A stretch of DNA of 64,000 bases from Xanthomonas sacchari (GCF_024266585.1 NZ_CP100647.1:2957001-3021000); one strand, 5' to 3'. Shown: positions 35,757 to 48,905, counted from the first letter of the stretch. Notes: a model not told the origin generated them from the letters alone. A program made the numbers and translations.

Positions 35757-37892
35757 ATGCGCCACCCCACCAGCGCCGCCTATGCCACCCCCTCGCGCAT
35801 CCGCGAAGGGCGTCCCTTTCCGCGCGGCGCCGTGTTCGATGGACAGGGCACCAACTTCGCCCTGTTCTCGGCGCATGCCACCCGCGTGGAGCTGTGCCTG
35901 TTCGACGAGGCCGGCACCGAGACGCGGCTGGACCTGCCCGAGTACACCAACGAAATCTGGCACGGCTACCTGCCCGACGTGAAGCCGGGCCAGCGCTACG
36001 GCTACCGCGTGCACGGCCCGTACGCGCCCAGCGAAGGCCATCGCTTCAATCCCAACAAGCTGCTGCTCGACCCCTATGCGCGCGAACTCGAGGGCGACCT
36101 GATCTGGGCCGACGAGCTGTACGGCTACACCGTCGGCCATCCGGACGGCGACCTCAGCTTCGACGAACGCGACAGCGCGCCGTTCATGCCCAAGTGCGTG
36201 GTGGTCGAGGACACCTATGACTGGGAGGACGACGAGCGCCTGCTCACGCCGTGGAACCAGACCCTGGTCTACGAGACCCACGTGCGCGGCTACACCATGC
36301 GCCACCCGCAGGTGCCGGAGGAGCTGCGCGGCACCTGTGCCGGACTGGCCCAGGAAGCGGTGCTGCGCTACATCAAGGAACTGGGCGTCAGCGCGGTGGA
36401 ACTGCTGCCGGTCCACGCCTATCTCGACGACCAGCACCTGCTCGACAAGGACCTGCGCAACTACTGGGGCTACAACACGCTCGGCTTCTTCGCGATCAAG
36501 TCGCGCTACCTGGCCAGCGGCCACCGCGACGAGTTCCGCGACATGGTCAAGGCCATGCACCGCCAGGGCCTGGAAGTGATCCTCGACGTGGTCTACAACC
36601 ACACCGCCGAAGGCAGCGAACTGGGCCCCACCCTGTCCTTCCGCGGCATCGACAACGCCAGCTACTACCGCCTGGCCGAGGACAAGCGCTACTACATCAA
36701 CGACACCGGCACCGGCAACACGCTCAACCTGAGCAATTCGCGGGTGATCCAGTTCGTCAACGACTCGCTGCGCTATTGGGCAGGCGAGATGCACGTGGAC
36801 GGCTTCCGCTTCGATCTGGCCACCATCCTCGGCCGCGAGCCGACCGGCTTCGACCAGCGCGGCGGCTTCCTCGACGCCTGCAATCAGGATCCGCTGCTGT
36901 CGCAGGTCAAGCTGATCGCCGAGCCCTGGGACTGCGGTCCCGGCGGCTACCAGGTCGGACACTTCCCGCCGGGCTGGTCGGAGTGGAACGACAAGTTCCG
37001 CGACAACGCCCGCGCGTTCTGGAAGGGCGACGAGGGCAAGCTCGCCGAGTTCGCCACCCGCTTCACCGGCTCGGCCGACCTGTTCGACCGGCGCGGGCGG
37101 CGGCCGTGGGCCTCGGTGAACTTCATCACCGCGCACGACGGCTTCACCCTGCACGACCTGGTCAGCTACAACGGCAAGCACAACGACGCCAACGGCGAGG
37201 ACAACCGCGACGGCTCCGACCACGACAGCTCGTGCAACTACGGCGCCGAGGGCGAAACCGAGGACGCCGGCATCCTGCAACTGCGCGAGCGGCAGATGAA
37301 GAACCTGCTGGCGACGCTGCTGCTGTCGCAGGGCACGCCGATGCTGCTGGCCGGCGACGAGCGCGCGCAGACCCAGGGCGGCAACAACAACACCTATTGC
37401 CAGGACAACGAGATCACCTGGATCGACTGGGAGCGCGACCCGACCGAGGGCCGCCTCACCGCCTTCGTCAAGGCGCTGAGCGCGCTGCGCCGACGCTATC
37501 CCATCCTCACCCGCGGCCGCTTCCTCAACGGCCAGTACAACGAGGAAGCCGGCGTGCGCGACCTCACCTGGCTCAATCCCGGCGGCACCGAGATGGACGA
37601 GGCGCACTGGACCGATGCCGGCGCACGCTCGGTCGGCCTGTTGCTGGAAGGCAAGGCGCAGACCTCAGGCGTCAAGGAACTGGCCAACGACGCCACCTTG
37701 CTGATCGTCATCAATGCCTACCACGAAGGCGTGAGCTTCGTGCTGCCCTCCTCCGAGGAGCAACTGCACTGGAAGCTGGTGCTGTCCACCGACGACGCGC
37801 TGCAGGTCGACAGCATGCCGACTGACGCCAGCGAGTTCCTGGCGCCGCCGCGCAGCGTCAGCGTGTTCGAGTGCCAGGCGCCGGGCGCTTAA
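35757..37892 (+). CDS. glgX: glycogen debranching enzyme (isoamylase-type)
   Basis: 711 residues. A CBM48 module (about 18-120; FPRGAVFDGQGTNFALFSAHATRVELCLFD) is followed by a GH13_11 barrel: DVVYNHTAEG, VDGFRFDLATILGRE (nucleophile Asp), KLIAEPWDCGPGGYQVG (acid/base Glu), NFITAHDGFTL (transition-state Asp). It hydrolyses alpha-1,6 branches of limit-dextrinised glycogen. No other glycogen gene adjoins it. Two in-frame ATGs (35736, 35757) are possible. The second has a GAGAG stretch before it. Confidence 0.95.
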   Translation: MRHPTSAAYATPSRIREGRPFPRGAVFDGQGTNFALFSAHATRVELCLFDEAGTETRLDLPEYTNEIWHGYLPDVKPGQRYGYRVHGPYAPSEGHRFNPNKLLLDPYARELEGDLIWADELYGYTVGHPDGDLSFDERDSAPFMPKCVVVEDTYDWEDDERLLTPWNQTLVYETHVRGYTMRHPQVPEELRGTCAGLAQEAVLRYIKELGVSAVELLPVHAYLDDQHLLDKDLRNYWGYNTLGFFAIKSRYLASGHRDEFRDMVKAMHRQGLEVILDVVYNHTAEGSELGPTLSFRGIDNASYYRLAEDKRYYINDTGTGNTLNLSNSRVIQFVNDSLRYWAGEMHVDGFRFDLATILGREPTGFDQRGGFLDACNQDPLLSQVKLIAEPWDCGPGGYQVGHFPPGWSEWNDKFRDNARAFWKGDEGKLAEFATRFTGSADLFDRRGRRPWASVNFITAHDGFTLHDLVSYNGKHNDANGEDNRDGSDHDSSCNYGAEGETEDAGILQLRERQMKNLLATLLLSQGTPMLLAGDERAQTQGGNNNTYCQDNEITWIDWERDPTEGRLTAFVKALSALRRRYPILTRGRFLNGQYNEEAGVRDLTWLNPGGTEMDEAHWTDAGARSVGLLLEGKAQTSGVKELANDATLLIVINAYHEGVSFVLPSSEEQLHWKLVLSTDDALQVDSMPTDASEFLAPPRSVSVFECQAPGA

Positions 37893-38563
37893 CGGGCGCA
37901 CGCCCCAGCGCTCGCCTCGACGATGGACGATATCGCGCGTCGCCAGCAACCAGGTGTTGGCGACGCACGCCGGCGTGCTCTCGTACGCTGACAGCACACG
38001 CGCGCGGGGGGATAGGCATATGGCGTCGCTGGCACTCTTGCTGCCAGCAAGGTAATGCGTGCGACGCGATGCGCAGTGGTGTCGGTAGGTCCACAAGCCT
38101 GCCCTGCCCGCGCAAACGCACCGACTGACGACATCGACCGCCGCTTTTGCATGCGTTCAATCGTGACATCCGGCTTCTACGGAAGGTCGCGCGCAGACAT
38201 GAGCAAGCGAACAGGAGTGATGGAGCGATGTCTTCACCGCGCGAGCGTGTCGCACTCGACCTGACGCTCCCTCGCAGCAATCGCCAGACAACCTCCGATA
38301 CGAGACCACGAATGCGAATGCAGCGATGTTCCGACAGGACCTGGCGGCGAGACTAGGCACCAGCAAAGACGCGCGTACCGATCGCAGTGCGCACGGTCAC
38401 GCACAGATCGGTCGCAACCCCGCTTGGCGAATCAGCGCGTCATCTTCGCAGCCTGCAGACCTGCAACCGCGTCCCGCAGTGCACATGGCCTGCATGGCCT
38501 TTGGCACGGTGCCCGAGCGTGGCGGCTCGCTACGCTGAGCGTCCACTCATTGCACCGCCCGGC
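37893..38563. other. gene-poor stretch of 670 nt after glgX
   Basis: Short open frames on both strands without recognisable domains, and base composition visibly less GC-extreme than the genes around it. I see no RNA gene or repeat that I can name. Confidence 0.5.
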
Positions 38564-39250
38564 ATGCACCACTCGACCCAAGGCACCATCCACGCGACTC
38601 CCGGCATCTCCGTGATGCGCCATCCACTGCTGCGCATCGCGCTGAGCGCGGTGATCCTCGTGCTGGCGTCCTATCCCTGGCTGCCGTTCCCCTGGCGCAT
38701 GCCCGTCGTCGGCCTGCTCGGGCTGGCGCTGGTGTGGCTGGAGACGCGCACGCTCGCAGCCTGCGGCGTGCAGCGACCGCGCGTCGGCGCACTGCTGGGC
38801 TGGACGGCGCTGCTGGTGCTGTTGACGATCGGCTGCATCACGCCGGTGCTGCAGCCGCTGATCGACACCCTCACCGGGCACAAGACCGACTACAGCGCCT
38901 ACGGCGCGCTCAAGGGCAACGTCCAGGCCACGACCCATTTGATCGGCGCGGCATGGCTGAGCGCGGCGCTCGGCGAAGAGCTGGTGTTCCGTGCCTTCCT
39001 GATGCACCAACTCGATGCGCTGCTCGGGCGCCTGCGCGGCGGCCGCTGGATCGCCGCGCTGGCCGGCGGCGTGGTGTTCGGCCTGATGCACGCCGCGCAA
39101 GGCGCCTCCGGCATCCTGCTGACCGGCGTGGTCGGCATGCTGTTCGGCTATGCCTATCTGCGTTCCAGGCGCAACCTGTGGGCGATGATCCTCGCGCACG
39201 GCCTGATCGACACCTGGGGCGTGACCACCCTGTATCTCGGCTGGTACTAA
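38564..39250 (+). CDS. CPBP (CAAX-type) intramembrane metalloprotease
   Basis: 228 residues with about five hydrophobic segments and the three CPBP/Abi motifs: ALGEELVFRAFLMHQL (EExxxR), VVFGLMHAAQG (FxxxH) and ILAHGLIDTWG (HxxxD). The family includes CAAX prenyl endopeptidase relatives and bacteriocin-immunity proteins. The bacterial substrate is usually unknown. The first M of the likely protein may be at 38564 or at 38615 (MRHPLLRIAL). Neither has a good ribosome site, and the frame stays open upstream. No bacteriocin gene is nearby. Confidence 0.85.
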   Translation: MHHSTQGTIHATPGISVMRHPLLRIALSAVILVLASYPWLPFPWRMPVVGLLGLALVWLETRTLAACGVQRPRVGALLGWTALLVLLTIGCITPVLQPLIDTLTGHKTDYSAYGALKGNVQATTHLIGAAWLSAALGEELVFRAFLMHQLDALLGRLRGGRWIAALAGGVVFGLMHAAQGASGILLTGVVGMLFGYAYLRSRRNLWAMILAHGLIDTWGVTTLYLGWY

Positions 39251-39392
39251 ACGCGCAGCGCAAGCGTCGGCGCGCAACCCGTCCGCCGCCTAAATGGCGC
39301 ATGCGAGTCCGCCCAATTTTCACTCGCGCGCCACCGGCCGGCGCGCAGCTTGGCGATGCCCACTTGAGGGCATCCCTACTGCGGAGTCAACG

Positions 39393-39563
39393 ATGGACAA
39401 GAATCGCACCGAAGGCGCCAAGAACCAGATCAAGGGCACCATCAAGGAAGTCGCCGGCAAGGTCACCGGCAACAAGATGAAGGAAGTCGAAGGCAAGTTG
39501 CAGAAGAACGCCGGCAAGGTACAGAGCGAAGTGGGCAAGGCGCGCGACCACGCGCGCGGCTGA
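39393..39563 (+). CDS. CsbD-family stress protein
   Basis: 56-residue, highly charged helical protein: MDKNRTEGAKNQIKGTIKEV, then AGKVTGNKMKEVEGKLQKNAGK, matching the CsbD family (PF05532). Members are abundant general-stress proteins of unknown biochemical role. It is followed immediately by a strong terminator, so it is probably expressed alone and well. Confidence 0.92.
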   Translation: MDKNRTEGAKNQIKGTIKEVAGKVTGNKMKEVEGKLQKNAGKVQSEVGKARDHARG

Positions 39564-39578
39564 GTTTCAGACCTTCGT

Positions 39579-39610
39579 GCTCCCCTGCCTTCCATGGCCG
39601 GGGAGCTTTT
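39579..39610 (+). terminator. terminator of csbD
   Basis: GCTCCCC / GGGGAGC arms with a 14-nt loop, then TTTT, 16 nt after the csbD stop. Confidence 0.82.
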
Positions 39611-40289
39611 GGGAACGACTGGCACGTCGCCGACGCGCTGATCTGCCGATTCGCCCGGCACCATAGATTCTCAGGAGTCGCACACGTCTTGGAATTGGTT
39701 GTGAGTCGAACGCGGCATCGCAATCACTGCCGCGTTCAATCCGCTGTGTCGCAACGTCCAGTCGACGACGTGCATGGCGATCACACATCAGAACGTCCTG
39801 AAGTCGCTTGCCGCTCCTACGCTCATGCGCCGTGTCGGCAGCGCTATGAGGCACCGCGCATTGCGGGCTCGACTGCGCTCGGAAGCAGCTGTGTATCGCC
39901 CTAGCAGGTCGGTGCGGATGTGATCTAGCCGATAGTGCTGTGTTGGAACTGCATGCTGCATGCCAGCCCACGCGAGGTGGCGCCATTCCATGCACACACC
40001 GCCATGCTGGCGCTCGCGACGCACCCGCATTGGTGGATGTTTCGCCAAGGCGCGATGGACTGCGGACGGCCCCCGCCGCGATCCAAACACTGGACGCCGC
40101 GCTGGCGCTGAGCGATGCGCTTCGCCTACGTCTCTCCGATATCGCTGCACGGCTGCACGCTGTGGTCAGTTGCCGAAACAGCGACAGATCCTTGGCCTCG
40201 TCTCTCCAATGACCCGCACAAGGCTGCACCTGAGCGCTTCACGCGCTTGAGGCCAGAACTCATCAAGCGATGACCTGCCTTCCGGCTCC
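39611..40289. other. decayed region, probable remnant of an integrated element
   Basis: About 680 nt with broken short frames on both strands and lower GC than the neighbours. No protein domain is recognisable. Together with the truncated integrase and tRNA-Ser it looks like the residue of a mobile element. Confidence 0.5.
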
Positions 40290-40520
40290 TCACCAGTTCC
40301 TCCAGCGCCGACCTGTGCGGCCGTTCCTGATGCCTTGCGCTACGAAGGCTTGAGGCACCGCAAGCAGCAGCGCCTCGCCACGCTCGGCGCGATCACACGT
40401 CGTGCCTGCACTGCCTTTGATGACCTTGCGTCCAAAGCGCGCTTGCAGGTCAGCAGGAACGCGCAAACGAACGTAGTAGCGGCCGGTCTCGCCGCGCGTG
40501 AGGGAGTGCGCTACTCGCAT
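40290..40520 (-). pseudogene. remnant of a tyrosine recombinase/integrase N-terminus (DUF6538-like)
   Basis: From ATG 40518-40520 the reading MRVAHSLTRGETGRYYVRLR, then VPADLQARFGRKVIKGSAGTT, matches the N-terminal DUF6538 segment of phage-type integrases. After that the similarity breaks (CDRAERGEALLL..) and a stop follows within about 35 codons. The catalytic domain is missing. It is on the same strand as tRNA-Ser and directly downstream, the usual place for an integrase of a tRNA-targeting element. Confidence 0.72.
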
Positions 40521-40554
40521 GGAAGTGTCCAAGCGAGTGTCCAAGGTGGCGAAA

Positions 40555-40592
40555 AAGAAAAACGCCCACAAATCGTTGATTTGCGGGCGTTT
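40555..40592 (-). terminator. terminator of tRNA-Ser
   Basis: AAACGCCC-ACAAATC / GATTTG-CGGGCGTTT hairpin, with a T-rich tail (TTTTTCTTTTT) on the minus strand. Confidence 0.85.
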
Positions 40593-40601
40593 CCTTGACA
40601 C

Positions 40602-40694
40602 TGGCGGAGTGAGAGGGATTCGAACCCTCGATAGAGCTTTTGACCCTATACTCCCTTAGCAGGGGAGCCCCTTCAGCCACTCGGGCATCACTCC
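40602..40694 (-). tRNA. tRNA-Ser (GCT)
   Basis: 93 nt including CCA. Acceptor GGAGTGA pairs with TCACTCC. The class II long variable arm is present. The anticodon loop within CCCTGCTAAGGG gives GCT. It lies downstream of csrA as in E. coli (csrA-serV). Its 3' end is the likely attachment site of the decayed element. Confidence 0.96.
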
Positions 40695-40775
40695 GGATTT
40701 ATGCGCTGCGGATATTCCGCGACCGGGCGCGAAGAATACCGGGTTATGGGGCCTCAGGTAAACCCTTTCCGCGCA

Positions 40776-40988
40776 TCAATCGGCAGATTGATCGCCGTGA
40801 CCGCCGCCGTGCGAGCTGGGCTCGTCACCGCGCTGGATGCGCTGGTAGATCTCTTCGCGATGCACCGCGACGTCCTTCGGCGCAGTGATGCCGATACGCA
40901 CTTGATTGCCCTTGACCCCAAGCACCGTCACGGTGACCGAATCGCCGATCATCAAGGTTTCGCCTACCCGGCGAGTCAGGATCAACAT
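40776..40988 (-). CDS. csrA: carbon storage regulator CsrA/RsmA
   Basis: 70-residue RNA-binding post-transcriptional regulator. [20 protein letters not shown], then [32 protein letters not shown], is the complete CsrA core, including the N-terminal LILTR strand and VHREEI, both RNA-contacting. A C-terminal tail ([18 protein letters not shown]) extends beyond the about 61-residue E. coli form, as in xanthomonads, where RsmA controls virulence, motility and glycogen. It is downstream of alaS. Confidence 0.97.
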   Translation of the reverse strand: MLILTRRVGETLMIGDSVTVTVLGVKGNQVRIGITAPKDVAVHREEIYQRIQRGDEPSSHGGGHGDQSAD

Positions 40989-41088
40989 TTTTAAAATTCT
41001 CCAGGGAACCGGTGGGTCTCACCGGCACGGCGCCCGCACTGCGGCACGCCTCATAATGAAAGTGAAAAGAAGGGTGATGTTACGGGAA

Positions 41089-41116
41089 GCCGCGCCTCGC
41101 CAGCAAGGCGCGCGGC
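41089..41116 (-). terminator. possible alaS terminator/attenuator hairpin
   Basis: GCCGCGCgcc / ggcGCGGC stem between the alaS stop and csrA start on the minus strand. No long T tract, so only moderate support. Confidence 0.45.
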
Positions 41117-41124
41117 TTTGATGT

Positions 41125-43776
<2,652 letters not shown>

Positions 43777-43882
43777 GGGCTGGCTATAGACGAGCGGACG
43801 GGCTTCCTGGAGCTCCCTCATAGGTGAGGGCGCCAAGGAAACCGGACAAGACAACCCGCCAAGGGTAGCAGGCCCGGCCCGC

Positions 43883-44374
43883 TCAGTCCTCCGCAGCGTC
43901 GCGCACCGCGGCGCGGATGCTGTCCCCGTCGAAGCCGCGCCGCGCCAGCAGATCGGCGGCCTTGCGCCGCTGCGGCAGGTCCATCGCCCCGGCAGCGCCG
44001 AAGCGACGCCGGACCAGATCGCGGGCGTTTTCGGTCCAATCGCCCTCGAAGGCCCCCATCGCGGTGCCGATGGCCTCGCTGTCCAGGCCGTGGGTGCCGA
44101 GTTCGGCGCGGATATGCAAAGGGCCGTAACCTGCTCCGGCGCGGCTGCGCACCAGCAGTTCGGCGAAACGGCCATCGTCCTGCCAGCCCTCGCCGCTCAG
44201 GCGCTCCACCGCCGCTGCGGCGGCCTCGGCCTCCACCCCACGCGCACGCAGCTTGCGGGTCAGTTCCTTGCGCGAATGCTCGCGCCGCACCAGCAGGCCC
44301 AGCGCTTTCTGCAGCGGCGTCTGCTCCGCTTGCCGGCGACGCCGGCGTGGTTCCTGCGCGTGTTCGTCGCTCAT
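43883..44374 (-). CDS. recX: RecA-modulating protein RecX
   Basis: 163 residues of three-helix RecX repeats: [31 protein letters not shown], then [24 protein letters not shown] and [22 protein letters not shown]. It caps and disassembles RecA filaments. It lies between recA and alaS, 117 nt after recA. Confidence 0.94.
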   Translation of the reverse strand: MSDEHAQEPRRRRRQAEQTPLQKALGLLVRREHSRKELTRKLRARGVEAEAAAAAVERLSGEGWQDDGRFAELLVRSRAGAGYGPLHIRAELGTHGLDSEAIGTAMGAFEGDWTENARDLVRRRFGAAGAMDLPQRRKAADLLARRGFDGDSIRAAVRDAAED

Positions 44375-44491
44375 GCGCCAGCCACCCTACTCTCGAAATG
44401 CGCCGTCCCTGGCGCGCGCCCTCCTGGCTTGCTCAAGACTGCCGAGGGAGACGAGCGGCACTGACTCCACCGCTCCCCCGGCAGAAAACCA

Positions 44492-45529
<1,038 letters not shown>

Positions 45530-45725
45530 TGTGGTGTCCTTGGAAGGTGAGGAGGATTTGCGGAGTGAGGTCAATGTAAGAGCCTGGTATCGCACGGACT
45601 GAGACAGTGCGTGGCGAGATGAAAATAATTCGTCCGGACCGGGCAACGGCAGCGGCGAATAGCGATGTCTGGGGTCGGAAAAATCCGGCCGGCGCTGTAG
45701 TGCATGCCTTGCTGCGGACGCGGCA

Positions 45726-46361
45726 TCAGCGGTTGGGCCGCAGCAGGCCGCAGTACAGGCCTTCGATAGCGAACTCCTGGTCCGGCAGGACTTCGATCGG
45801 CGCGTAGTCCGGGTTGCGCGGCAGCAGGCGGATGCGGTCCTTGCCGATCTTCAGCAGCTTGACGGTGATCTCCTCGTCGATGCGCGCCACCACGATCTGC
45901 CCGGAACGCGCATCGCGGGTGCGGTGCACGCCGATCAGGTCGCCGTCGAAGATGCCTTCGTCGCGCATCGAGTCGCCCTGCACCTTCAGCAGGTAGTCCG
46001 GGGCCGGCGAGAAGAACACCCGATCCAGCACCACGAAGTCGTCGGAGCCGATGTCCGCGCCGATCGGCAGACCGGCGGCGACGCGTCCGAGCACCGGCAG
46101 ACGCAGCACGTCGGCGCTGTCCACCTGCGCCGCTGGCGCCGGCGCCGCCGCCCCGCCGAGCAGGCGGATGCCGCGTGCCTGCCCGGGCACGCGGCGGATC
46201 GCCCCGGCCTGTTCCAGCGCTTCCAGGTGGTACTGGGCCGCGCGCACGCCCTTGAAGCCGAAGGCGCGGGCAATCTCGGTCTGCGACGGCGGCACGCCGT
46301 CGTGTTCGATGCGCTCGGCGATCAGGTCGAGGATCGCCTGCTGGGTTTCGGTCAGGTCCAT
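45726..46361 (-). CDS. lexA: SOS repressor LexA
   Basis: 211 residues. An N-terminal winged helix ([29 protein letters not shown]) and a C-terminal autoprotease with the Ala96-Gly97 cleavage site in RVAAGLPIG, Ser131 in [10 protein letters not shown] and Lys168 in EITVKLL. ATG 46359-46361 is chosen because the palindromic operator lies directly upstream. The longer frame to 46433 would run through it. It is upstream of recA on the same strand, as in other Xanthomonas lexA1 loci. Confidence 0.97.
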   Translation of the reverse strand: MDLTETQQAILDLIAERIEHDGVPPSQTEIARAFGFKGVRAAQYHLEALEQAGAIRRVPGQARGIRLLGGAAAPAPAAQVDSADVLRLPVLGRVAAGLPIGADIGSDDFVVLDRVFFSPAPDYLLKVQGDSMRDEGIFDGDLIGVHRTRDARSGQIVVARIDEEITVKLLKIGKDRIRLLPRNPDYAPIEVLPDQEFAIEGLYCGLLRPNR

Positions 46362-46363
46362 GG

Positions 46364-46382
46364 TTAGTAGTAATACTACTAA
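46364..46382. promoter_or_regulatory. LexA operator (SOS box)
   Basis: TTAGTAGTAATACTACTAA is a perfect 9-bp inverted repeat around a central A, starting 2 nt before the lexA ATG. It equals the LexA site known from Xanthomonas campestris (related to Xylella TTAGN6TACTA). Its closeness to the start codon would block both promoter and ribosome site. Confidence 0.93.
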
Positions 46383-46699
46383 ATCGACTGACGAGCAACT
46401 GATGTGTGGATCGAGGGTGCCGGCGGACAGCATCGCCGGCCTATTCGGCTGGGCCGCACGACAGCCTGCGATGGCCGCCTATCATCGATAGGTGCGTCGC
46501 GGCCTCTCGCGTCCTCCCAGGGCGTTACAGAGCGTCAGAGCGATGTGTGCCGCACGGTTTGGGTACGTCGCGTCGGGGCTGAAGCCCCTCCCACAGGGGA
46601 GAACGTGTGCGCCGGCGCTCCTGTGGAAGCGGGGCGATGCCTGGGCCAACAGACCCCTCGACGCCTGCGGCGGACTATGCCCGAAGGCGCCCGCCACGC
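46383..46699. other. intergenic between lexA and the UbiB-type kinase gene
   Basis: No gene seen. It holds a 30-nt repeat (46571-46600) shared with 56490-56518. Confidence 0.6.
46571..46600 (+). repeat. GTCGGGGCTGAAGCC repeat, copy 1
   Basis: GTCGGGGCTGAAGCCCCTCC and CACAGGGG form a hairpin-capable unit. A second copy with three differences is at 56490-56518. Related in layout to the REP family but with a different core. Confidence 0.7.
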
Positions 46700-48385
46700 T
46701 CAGCGGCCGCTGCGCCAGATCGAGAACAGGATCCACACGCCCGACAGCGCCGCGCCGATGAAGCCGCAGACGCCGATCGCCAGCAGCCAGCGGCTGGAAA
46801 TGCCACCGACGCTGTTCATCACGATCGACGAGCCGATGATCAGCGCGGCGGTGACGATGCCCATGGTCAGGCGGTTGGCGGCGCGGTTGACCTGGTCGCC
46901 GAAGCCCTTCAGCGAGCCCGTCTCCACGTTCAACTGCAACCGCCCGCGCCGCGCCGCCTGCAGCAGGCGGCGGGCATCGCGCGGCAGGTCGCCGAGTAGT
47001 TCCAGCGCGCCCAGCACGGTGCGGCGGCCGCGCCGGGCCATCGCCCGCGGCGCGAACCGCTGCAGCATCACCCGCTCCAGGTACGGAGCGGCGGCGCCGG
47101 CCATGTCGAAGTCCGGATCGAGCTGGCGCCCGACCCCTTCCAGGGTCAGGAAGGTCTTGATCATCAGCGCCAGGTCGGCCGGCAGGGCCAGCGCGTGCTG
47201 GCGCAGCAGCGCGGTGACCTCGCCGAGCATCGCGCCCACGCGCAGGTCCTTCAGCGGCACGCCGCGGTACTGATCGACGAAGGCGGCGATCTCCAGTTGC
47301 AGGTGCGCCTCGTCGACCTCGACCTCGCCGTCGGTCCACTCCAGCAGGATGTCGGCGACCGCCTCGGCGTCCTGGGTGACCAGCCCGTGCAGCAGTTGCA
47401 CCACCTGGTAGCGGCGCTGCTCGGAAATGCGCCCGACCATGCCGAAGTCGATCACCGCGATGCGTTCGCCGGGCAGGTAGAAGATGTTGCCCGGATGCGG
47501 ATCGGCGTGGAAACAGCCGTCCTCCAGCACCATCTTCAGCACGATGTCGGCACCGGTGCGCGCCAGCCGGCGCCGGTCCAGGCCGGCGGCCTCGACACCG
47601 GCCAGGTCGCGGCCGCCGATGCCGGCGACGAAGTCCTGCACGTTCAGCGTCTCGCAGGTCCACTGCCAGTGCACCCGCGGGATCACGATCTCGTCGTGGC
47701 CCTGGAAGTTGGCGGCGATGCGCTCGGCGTTGCGGCCCTCGCCGGCGAAGTCCAGCTCGCGGCGCAGCGACAGGGTGAACTGGTGCACCACCGCGGCCGG
47801 GTGGTAGCGCTTCAGGTCCGCCGCGCGCGCTTCGACGATCTCGGCCAGCCGCGCCAGCAGCCGCAGGTCGGCCTCGATCACCTCGCGGATGCCCGGGCGG
47901 CGCACCTTGATCACCACCGCGGTGCCGTCGTGCAGCCAGGCGCGGTGGGTCTGCGCCAGCGAGGCGGCGGCCAGCGGGGCCTCCTCGACCTCGGCGAAGA
48001 TCGCCGTCGGCGCCTCGCCAAGCGCCTCGATCAGTTGCGGCAGGATCTGCGCATAGTCCAACGCCGGTGCGGCGTTCTGCAGTTCGCCCAGTTCGTCGGT
48101 CCACTCCGGCGGCAACAGGTCCACGCGGGTGGCCAGCACCTGGCCGAGCTTGACGAAGGTCGGGCCGAGATCCTGCAGCGCGCGCCGCACCCGCTGCGGC
48201 GCCGACATGCGCAGCATCTCCTCGGCGTTGTGCCAGTGCAGCAGGCGACCGGCGCGCTCCAGCACGTCGGCCATGCCGATGCGCCGGACCACGTCGCCGA
48301 ACCCGTAGCGGATCAGCACCGAGGCGATTTCCTGCAGGCGTCCCAGGTCGCGGACGGTGCTCAGCGCCTCCCACATCGCGCTCAT
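46700..48385 (-). CDS. UbiB/ABC1-family atypical kinase
   Basis: 561 residues. Family hallmarks: the inhibitory KxGQ motif PTFVKLGQVLATRVDLLP, the Ala-rich loop PLAAASLAQTHRA, VIKVRRPGI with the catalytic Lys, CFHADPHPGNIFYL, and VIDFGMVGRIS in place of the DFG loop. Two C-terminal hydrophobic stretches (MGIVTAALIIGSSIVM, LLAIGVCGFIGAALSGVWILF) anchor it. Such proteins support ubiquinone synthesis or lipid handling. The ubiE-ubiJ context of the classic ubiB is absent, so this may be a paralogue. Start taken at 48385, with another Met 9 nt later. Confidence 0.9.
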   Translation of the reverse strand: MSAMWEALSTVRDLGRLQEIASVLIRYGFGDVVRRIGMADVLERAGRLLHWHNAEEMLRMSAPQRVRRALQDLGPTFVKLGQVLATRVDLLPPEWTDELGELQNAAPALDYAQILPQLIEALGEAPTAIFAEVEEAPLAAASLAQTHRAWLHDGTAVVIKVRRPGIREVIEADLRLLARLAEIVEARAADLKRYHPAAVVHQFTLSLRRELDFAGEGRNAERIAANFQGHDEIVIPRVHWQWTCETLNVQDFVAGIGGRDLAGVEAAGLDRRRLARTGADIVLKMVLEDGCFHADPHPGNIFYLPGERIAVIDFGMVGRISEQRRYQVVQLLHGLVTQDAEAVADILLEWTDGEVEVDEAHLQLEIAAFVDQYRGVPLKDLRVGAMLGEVTALLRQHALALPADLALMIKTFLTLEGVGRQLDPDFDMAGAAAPYLERVMLQRFAPRAMARRGRRTVLGALELLGDLPRDARRLLQAARRGRLQLNVETGSLKGFGDQVNRAANRLTMGIVTAALIIGSSIVMNSVGGISSRWLLAIGVCGFIGAALSGVWILFSIWRSGR

Positions 48386-48410
48386 CCTCGGGGAAGGCGC
48401 ACGACCACGA

Positions 48411-48905
48411 TCACAGCAGCGCGGCCAGGCCGCGCAGGGCGGCGGCCACGGTCTGCCGGCGCACCGCGTCGCGATCGCCCGGGAAGTGGAACAACTGCGC
48501 GCTGGCATAACCGCCGCGGCGCTTCCAGCCCAGCCAGACGCTGCCGACCGGCTTGTCCGGGGAGCCGCCGCCAGGGCCGGCGATGCCGGTCACCGCGACC
48601 GCGACGCTGGCGCCGGAGTTGACCAGCGCGCCGGAGACCATCTCGATCACCGTCTCGCGGCTGACCGCGCCGTGATGCTCCAGCGTCTGCGGGCGCACGC
48701 CCAGCAGCGCCTGCTTGGCCTCGTAGCTGTAGGCGACGATGCCGCAGTCGAACCAGGCCGAGGACCCGGCGACGTCGGTCATCACCTTGGCGATCCAGCC
48801 GCCGCTGCAGCTTTCGGCGGTAACCAGGCGCTCGCGCGCGGTGCGCAAGCGCTCGCTGAGCGCGGTGGCCTGTTGCAACAGATCCGAATCGGTGGGAAGC
48901 GTCAT
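48411..48905 (-). CDS. pncC: nicotinamide-nucleotide amidase (CinA C-terminal family)
   Basis: 164-residue stand-alone CinA C-terminal domain that deamidates NMN for NAD salvage. Markers: RLVTAESCSGGWIAKVMTDVAGSS, the catalytic serine region in AESCSGG, AVTGIAGPGGGSPDKPVGSVWLG and a terminal amphipathic helix. The start MTLPTDSDL is at 48903-48905. In many genomes pncC adjoins recA. Here it is on the other side of lexA. Confidence 0.93.
   Translation of the reverse strand: MTLPTDSDLLQQATALSERLRTARERLVTAESCSGGWIAKVMTDVAGSSAWFDCGIVAYSYEAKQALLGVRPQTLEHHGAVSRETVIEMVSGALVNSGASVAVAVTGIAGPGGGSPDKPVGSVWLGWKRRGGYASAQLFHFPGDRDAVRRQTVAAALRGLAALL

Noticed and set aside
33858-37892. 1344-codon plus-strand frame
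   Set aside because: Fuses antisense of the LysR gene, an out-of-frame pirin reading and then true GlgX. Only the part from 35757 has homology.
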